From the NCBI RefSeq assembly GCF_051020765.1, contig NW_027469197.1, positions 310,001-374,000 of the forward strand: a DNA stretch of 64,000 nt, written 5' to 3'. The DNA comes from Lasioglossum baleicum (Eukaryota > Arthropoda > Insecta > Hymenoptera > Halictidae). The notes below the pieces were generated by a model, which saw only the letters and a program-made list of their open reading frames with translations, did no database searches and was not told where the DNA came from. The stretch's first letter is position 1. Every line of letters begins with the position of its first letter. Below, piece by piece: positions 58,462-64,000 of the stretch. A program made the translations under genes and the position numbers.

Positions 58462-58956
58462 TGTTAAACGCGAACGATACAGTTTCGTATGATTCAGCGC
58501 CGCGACCACCCCCCTCGTCGTCCCTACAGCACCGCGGCGAGTCTTCACCTCGAAGCGAGCTCCCGTATGTGTGTACGGTGGGGGAATCCACCGATTACCG
58601 GTAAATAGGACCCCCAGCCAGTTTGAAGGCGCGTTCCGTTGTAACCTCCTCTGCGAGTACACACGCGAATTATATAATAGCTACGAGCAAGTTTCAAAAA
58701 CGACCGACAATCTCCTCTGCGAGAAACACGTAGAATAATCTCCCTGCGAGCTCTGTTCTTTCGGGTTAAAGTGCGTCCGTAGCCTCAGCAACAATAAAGT
58801 GCTTGTTTTGTGAACCGTAACACGCGGGTGGAACGATTGACTGAAACCTCTCACGAATATCCAATCTCCGACCGAATTTTCTCCTGTCCTTCTTCACGCG
58901 AGTCCAACGCATTTATCGTTCACGGATCCTCAGTTCCCTAAAGGGTTCGTGTAACA
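58462..58956 (+). repeat. 3' long terminal repeat
   Basis: 495 bp, 494 identical to the 5' LTR by direct comparison; the sole difference is at 58864. The ends TGTTA and TAACA are intact. It supplies the polyadenylation signal for the full-length transcript. Confidence 0.97.
58793..58798 (+). terminator. Polyadenylation signal in the 3' LTR
   Basis: AATAAA followed directly by the GT-rich GTGCTTGTTTTGTG (58799-58812), a standard metazoan cleavage arrangement. The equivalent in the 5' LTR is at 52679-52684. Confidence 0.7.
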
Positions 58957-58961
58957 CATAA
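58957..58961 (+). repeat. Target-site duplication, right copy (CATAA)
   Basis: CATAA directly after the 3' LTR. Deleting the element and this copy rejoins the satellite without any phase change. Confidence 0.88.
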
Positions 58962-61900
58962 CGCATAACGCATAACGCATAACGCATAACGCATAACGCA
59001 TAACGCATAACGCATAACGCATAACGCATAACGCATAACGCATAACGCATAACGCATAACGCATAACGCATAACGCATAACGCATAACGCATAACGCATA
59101 ACGCATAACGCATAACGCATAACGCATAACGCATAACGCATAACGCGTAACGCATAACGCATAACGCATAACGCATAACGCATAACGCATAACGCATAAT
59201 GCATAACGTATAACGCTTAACGCATTGCCCATAACGCATAACGCATAACGCATAACGCATAACGCATAACGCATAACGCATAACGCATAACGCATAACGC
59301 ATAACGCATAACGCATAACGCGTAACGCATAACGCATAACGCTTAACGCATAACGCATAACGCATAACGCATAATGCATAACGTATAACGCTTAACGCAT
59401 TGCCCATAACGCATAACGCATAACGCATCACGCATAACGCATAACGTATAACGCGTAACGCATAACGCATAACGCATAACACATATCGCATAACGCATAA
59501 CGCATAACGCTTAACGCATAACGCATAACGCATAACGCATAACGCATAACGCATAACGCATAACGCATAACGCATAACGCATAACGCATAACGCATAACG
59601 CATAACGCATAACGCATAACGCATAACGCATAACGCATAACGCATAACGCATAACGCATAACGCATAACGCATAACGCATAACGCATAACGCATAACGCA
59701 TAACGCATAACGCATATCGCATAACGCATAACGCTTAACGCATAACGCTTAACGAATAACGCATAACGCATAACGCATAACGCATAACGAATAACGCATA
59801 ACGCATAACGCATAACGCATAACGCATAACGCATAACGCATAACGCATAACGCATAACGCATAACGCATAACGCATAACGCATAACGCATAACGCATAAC
59901 GCATAACGCATAACGCATAACGCATAACGCATAACGCATAACGCATAACGCATAACGCATAACGCATAACGCATAACGCATAACGCATAACGCATAACGC
60001 ATAACGCATAACGCATAACGCATAACGCATGACGCATAACGCATAACGCATAACGCATAACGCATAACGCATAACGCATAACGCATAACGCATAACGCAT
60101 AACGCATAACGCATAACGCATAACGCATAACGCATAACGCATAACGCATAACGCATAACGCATAACGCATAACGCATAACGCATAACGCATAACGCATAA
60201 CGCATAACGCATAACGCATAACGCATGACGCATGACGCATGACGCATAACGCATAACGCATAACGCATAACGCATAACGCATAACGCATAACGCATAACG
60301 CATAACGCATAACGCATAACGCATAACGCATAACGCATAACGCATAACGCATAACGCATAACGCATAACGCATAACGCATAACGCATAACGCATAACGCA
60401 TAACGCATAACGCATAACGCATAACGCATAACGCATAACGCATAACGCATAACGCATAACGCATAACGCTTAACGCATAACGCATAACGCATAACGCATA
60501 ATGCATAACGCATAACGCTTAACGCATTGCCCATAACGCATAACGCATAACGCATCACGCATAACGCATAACGCATAACGTATAACGCGTAACGCATAAC
60601 GCATAACGAATAACGCATAACGCTTAACGCATAACGCATAACGCATAACGGATAACGCATAACGGATAACGCATAACGCATAACGCATAACGGATAACGC
60701 ATAACGCATAACGTATAACGCATAACGCATAACGTATAACGCATAACGCATAACGTATAACGCGTAACGCATAACGCATAACGCATAACACATATCGCAT
60801 AACGCATAACGCATAACGCTTAACGCATAACGCATAACGCATAACGCATAACGCATAACGCATAACGCATAACGGATAACGCATAACACATAACGCATAT
60901 CACATAACGCATAACGCTTAACGCATAACGCTTAACGCATAACGCATAACGCATAACGCATAACGCATAACGCATAACGCATAACGCATAACGCATAACG
61001 CATAACGCATAACGCATAACGCATAACGCATAACGCATAACGCATAACGCATAACGCATAACGCATAACGCATAACGCATAACGCATAACGCATAACGCA
61101 TAACGCATAACGCATAACGCATAACGTATAACGCGTAACGCATAACGCATAACGCATAACACATATCGCATAACGCATAACGCATAACGCTTAACGCATA
61201 ACGCATAACGCATAACGCATAACGCATAACGCATAACGCATAACGGATAACGCATAACACATAACGCATATCACATAACGCATAACGCTTAACGCATAAC
61301 GCTTAACGCATAACGCATAACGCATAACGCATCACGCATAACGCATAACGTATAACGCGTAACGCATAACGCATAACGAATAACGCATAACGCTTAACGC
61401 ATAACGCATAACGCATAACGGATAACGCATAACGGATAACGCATAACGCATAACGTATAACGCATAACGCATAACGTATAACGCATAACGCATAACGCAT
61501 AACACATATCGCATAACGCTTAACGCATAACGCATTACGCATAACGCATAACGCATAACGCATAACGGATAACGCATAACGCATAACGCGTAACGCATAA
61601 CGCATAACGCTTAACGCATAACGCATAACGCATAACGCATAATGCATAACGCATAACGCTTAACGCATTGCCCATAACGCATAACGCATAACGCATCACG
61701 CATAACGCATAACGTATAACGCGTAACGCATAACGCATAACGCATAACACATATCGCATAACCCATAACGCATAACGCTTAACGCATAACGCATAACGCA
61801 TAACGCATATCGCATAACGCATAACGCATAACGCATAACGCATAACGCATAACGCATAACGCATAACGCATAACGCATAACGCATAACGCATAACGCATA

Positions 61901-64000
61901 ACGCATAACGCATAACGCATAACGCATAACGCATATCGCATAACGCATAACGCTTAACGCATAACGCTTAACGAATAACGCATAACGCATAACGCATAAC
62001 GCATAACGAATAACGCATAACGCATGACGCATAACGCATAACGCATAACGCATAACGCATAACGCATAACGCATAACGCATAACGCATAACGCATAACGC
62101 ATAACGCATAACGCATAACGCATAACGCATAACGCATAACGCATAACGCATAACGCATAACGCATAACGCATAACGCATAACGCATAACGCATAACGCAT
62201 AACGCTTAACGCATAACGCATAACGCATAACGCATAACGCATAACACATATCGCATAACGCATAACGCATAACGCTTAACGCATAACGCATAACGCATAA
62301 CGCATAACGCATAACGCATAACGGATAACGCATAACACATAACGCATATCACATAACGCATAACGCTTAACGCATAACGCTTAACGCATAACGCATAACG
62401 CATAACGCATAACGCATAACGCATAACGCATAACGCATAACGCATAACGCATAACGCATAACGCATAACGCATAACGCATAACGCATAACGCATAACGCA
62501 TAACGCATAACGCATAACGCATAACGCATAACGCATAACGCATAACGCATAACGCATAACGCATAACGCATAACGCATAACGCATAACGCATAACGCATA
62601 ACGCATAACGCATAACGCATAACGCATAACGCATAACGCATAACGCATAACGCATAACGCATAACGCATAACGCATAACGCATAACGCATAACGCATAAC
62701 GCATAACGCATAACGCTTAACGCATAACGCATAACGCATAACGCATAACACATATCGCATAACGCATAACGCATAACGCTTAACGCATAACGCATAACGC
62801 ATAACGCATAACGCATAACGCATAACGGATAACGCATAACACATAACGCATATCACATAACGCATAACGCTTAACGCATAACGCTTAACGCATAACGCAT
62901 AACGCATAACGCATAACGCATAACGCATAACGCATAACGCATAACGCATAACGCATAACGCATAACGCATAACGCATAACGCATAACGCATAACGCATAA
63001 CGCATAACGCATAACGCATAACGCATAACGCATAACGCATAACGCATAACGCATAACGCATAACGCATAACGCATAACGCATAACGCATAACGCATAACG
63101 CATAACGCATAACGCATAACGCATAACGCATAACGCATAACGCATAACGCATAACGCATAACGCATAACGCATAACGCATAACGCATAACGCATAACGCA
63201 TAACGCATAACGCATAACGCATAACGCATAACGCATAACGCATAACGCATAACGCATAACGCATAACGCATAACGCATAACGCATAACGCATAACGCATA
63301 ACGCATAACGCATAACGCATAACGCATAACGCATAACGCATAACGCATAACGCATAACGCATAACGCATAACGCATAACGCATAACGCATAACGCATAAC
63401 GCATAACGCATAACGCATAACGCATAACGCATAACGCATAACGCATAACGCATAACGCATAAAGCAAAACGCATAACGCATAACGCATAACGCATAACGC
63501 ATAACGCATAACGCATAACGCATAACGCATAACGCATAACGCATAACGCATGACGCATAACGCATAACGCATCACGCATAACGCATAACGCATAACGCAT
63601 AACGCATAACGCATAACGCATAACGCATAACGCATAACGCATAACGCATAACGCATAACGCATAACGCATAACGCATAACGCATAACGCATAACGCATAA
63701 CGCATAACGCATAACGCATAACGCATAACGCATAACGCATAACGCATAACGCATAACGCATAACGCATAACGCATAACGCATAACGCATAACGCATAACG
63801 CATAACGCATAACGCATGACGCATGACGCATAACGCATAACACATATCGCATAACGCATAACGGATAACGCATAACACATAACGCATATCACATAACGCA
63901 TAACGCTTAACGCATAACGCTTAACGCATAACGCATAACGCATAACGCATCACGCATAACGCATAACGTATAACGCGTAACGCATAACGCATAACGAATA
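58957..64000. repeat. Heptamer satellite array (CGCATAA)n, right of the retrotransposon
   Basis: The same 7-bp satellite resumes directly after the 3' LTR and runs off the window end. It carries the same variant modules as the left block (CATTGCCC at 59223, 59400, 60526 and 61669, and ACACATATC stretches). It also holds one of the longest near-perfect runs, about 62890-63460 (roughly 80 units), which ends at an irregular AAAGCAAAACG spot at 63461. Its phase is continuous with the left block once the element and one 5-bp target copy are removed, so the two blocks were one array. No gene or RNA gene is seen. Confidence 0.98.

Larger units (their letters stand above)
52348..58956 (+). mobile_element. 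Complete BEL/Pao-superfamily LTR retrotransposon
   Basis: A 6609-bp element with two 495-bp LTRs, 5-bp target duplication, primer-binding site and a single intact Gag-Pol frame. The domain order protease, reverse transcriptase, RNase H, integrase, the DUF1759/DUF1758/DUF5641-type regions and the 5-bp duplication place it in BEL/Pao rather than Ty3/gypsy or Ty1/copia. The LTRs differ at one position, so the insertion is recent. There is no envelope-like frame after pol. It is the only transposon in the window and sits in a clean heptamer run. Nothing in the element appears truncated or frameshifted, so it is probably autonomous; whether it is transcribed inside satellite chromatin cannot be told from sequence. 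Confidence 0.96.

Noticed and set aside
62206..63873. Long - strand reading frames (up to 555 codons) across the satellite as protein genes
   Set aside because: They are a forced result of the stop-free heptamer: all frames give the same seven-residue repeat, they overlap each other in every frame and there is no promoter, codon bias or conserved domain.

Overview
The window is eukaryotic, very probably from an arthropod genome. About 57 kb of the 64 kb is one tandem array of a 7-bp unit (CGCATAA on the + strand, TTATGCG on the - strand), running off both ends of the window. The only other sequence is one complete LTR retrotransposon of the BEL/Pao superfamily at 52348-58956. BEL/Pao elements are confined to animals. 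The CpG-rich element (many TCG, CGA, CGC and GCG codons) and CpG-rich satellite suggest an insect, perhaps a hymenopteran; that last step is a weak inference. No ordinary host gene, tRNA, rRNA, CRISPR array or bacterial feature was found.

Layout. 1-52347: heptamer satellite in which near-perfect runs alternate with variant-rich stretches. The variants (CGGATAA, CGTATAA, GCGTAAC, CTTAACG, CATCACG, ATAATGC, ACACATATC, CATTGCCC, CATAGCCC) recur in the same order, so the array is organised in nested higher-order repeats. Units visible by comparing positions are about 2.03 kb (0.9-4.5 kb), about 8.2-9.2 kb (7.0-24.5 kb), about 4.7 kb (29-38.5 kb) and about 6.2 kb (40-52 kb), with smaller tandem duplications of 728 bp and 1530 bp inside them. 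A foreign-looking 15-mer (14 extra bases, exactly two unit lengths) is embedded at seven places. A one-base phase slip (ATAAGC) marks ten places.

52348-58956: the retrotransposon, on the + strand. It has two 495-bp LTRs (one mismatch, TGTTA...TAACA ends), a 5-bp CATAA target duplication, a primer-binding site matching tRNA-Tyr, a 132-bp leader, one uninterrupted 1757-residue Gag-Pol reading frame and a 213-bp 3' segment. The polyprotein carries the DUF1759 Gag-like region, zinc knuckles, aspartic protease, reverse transcriptase, RNase H, integrase and a DUF5641-like C-terminus. All catalytic residues I could locate are present and there is no envelope gene. The LTR supplies promoter and polyadenylation signals, and the polyprotein would supply particle formation, reverse transcription and integration, so the copy looks structurally autonomous and young.

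58957-64000: the same heptamer satellite resumes. Removing the element plus one CATAA copy joins the two flanks in perfect 7-bp phase. The many long - strand reading frames in the satellite are artefacts: the unit has no stop codon in any - strand frame, and all three frames give the same heptapeptide MRYALCV.
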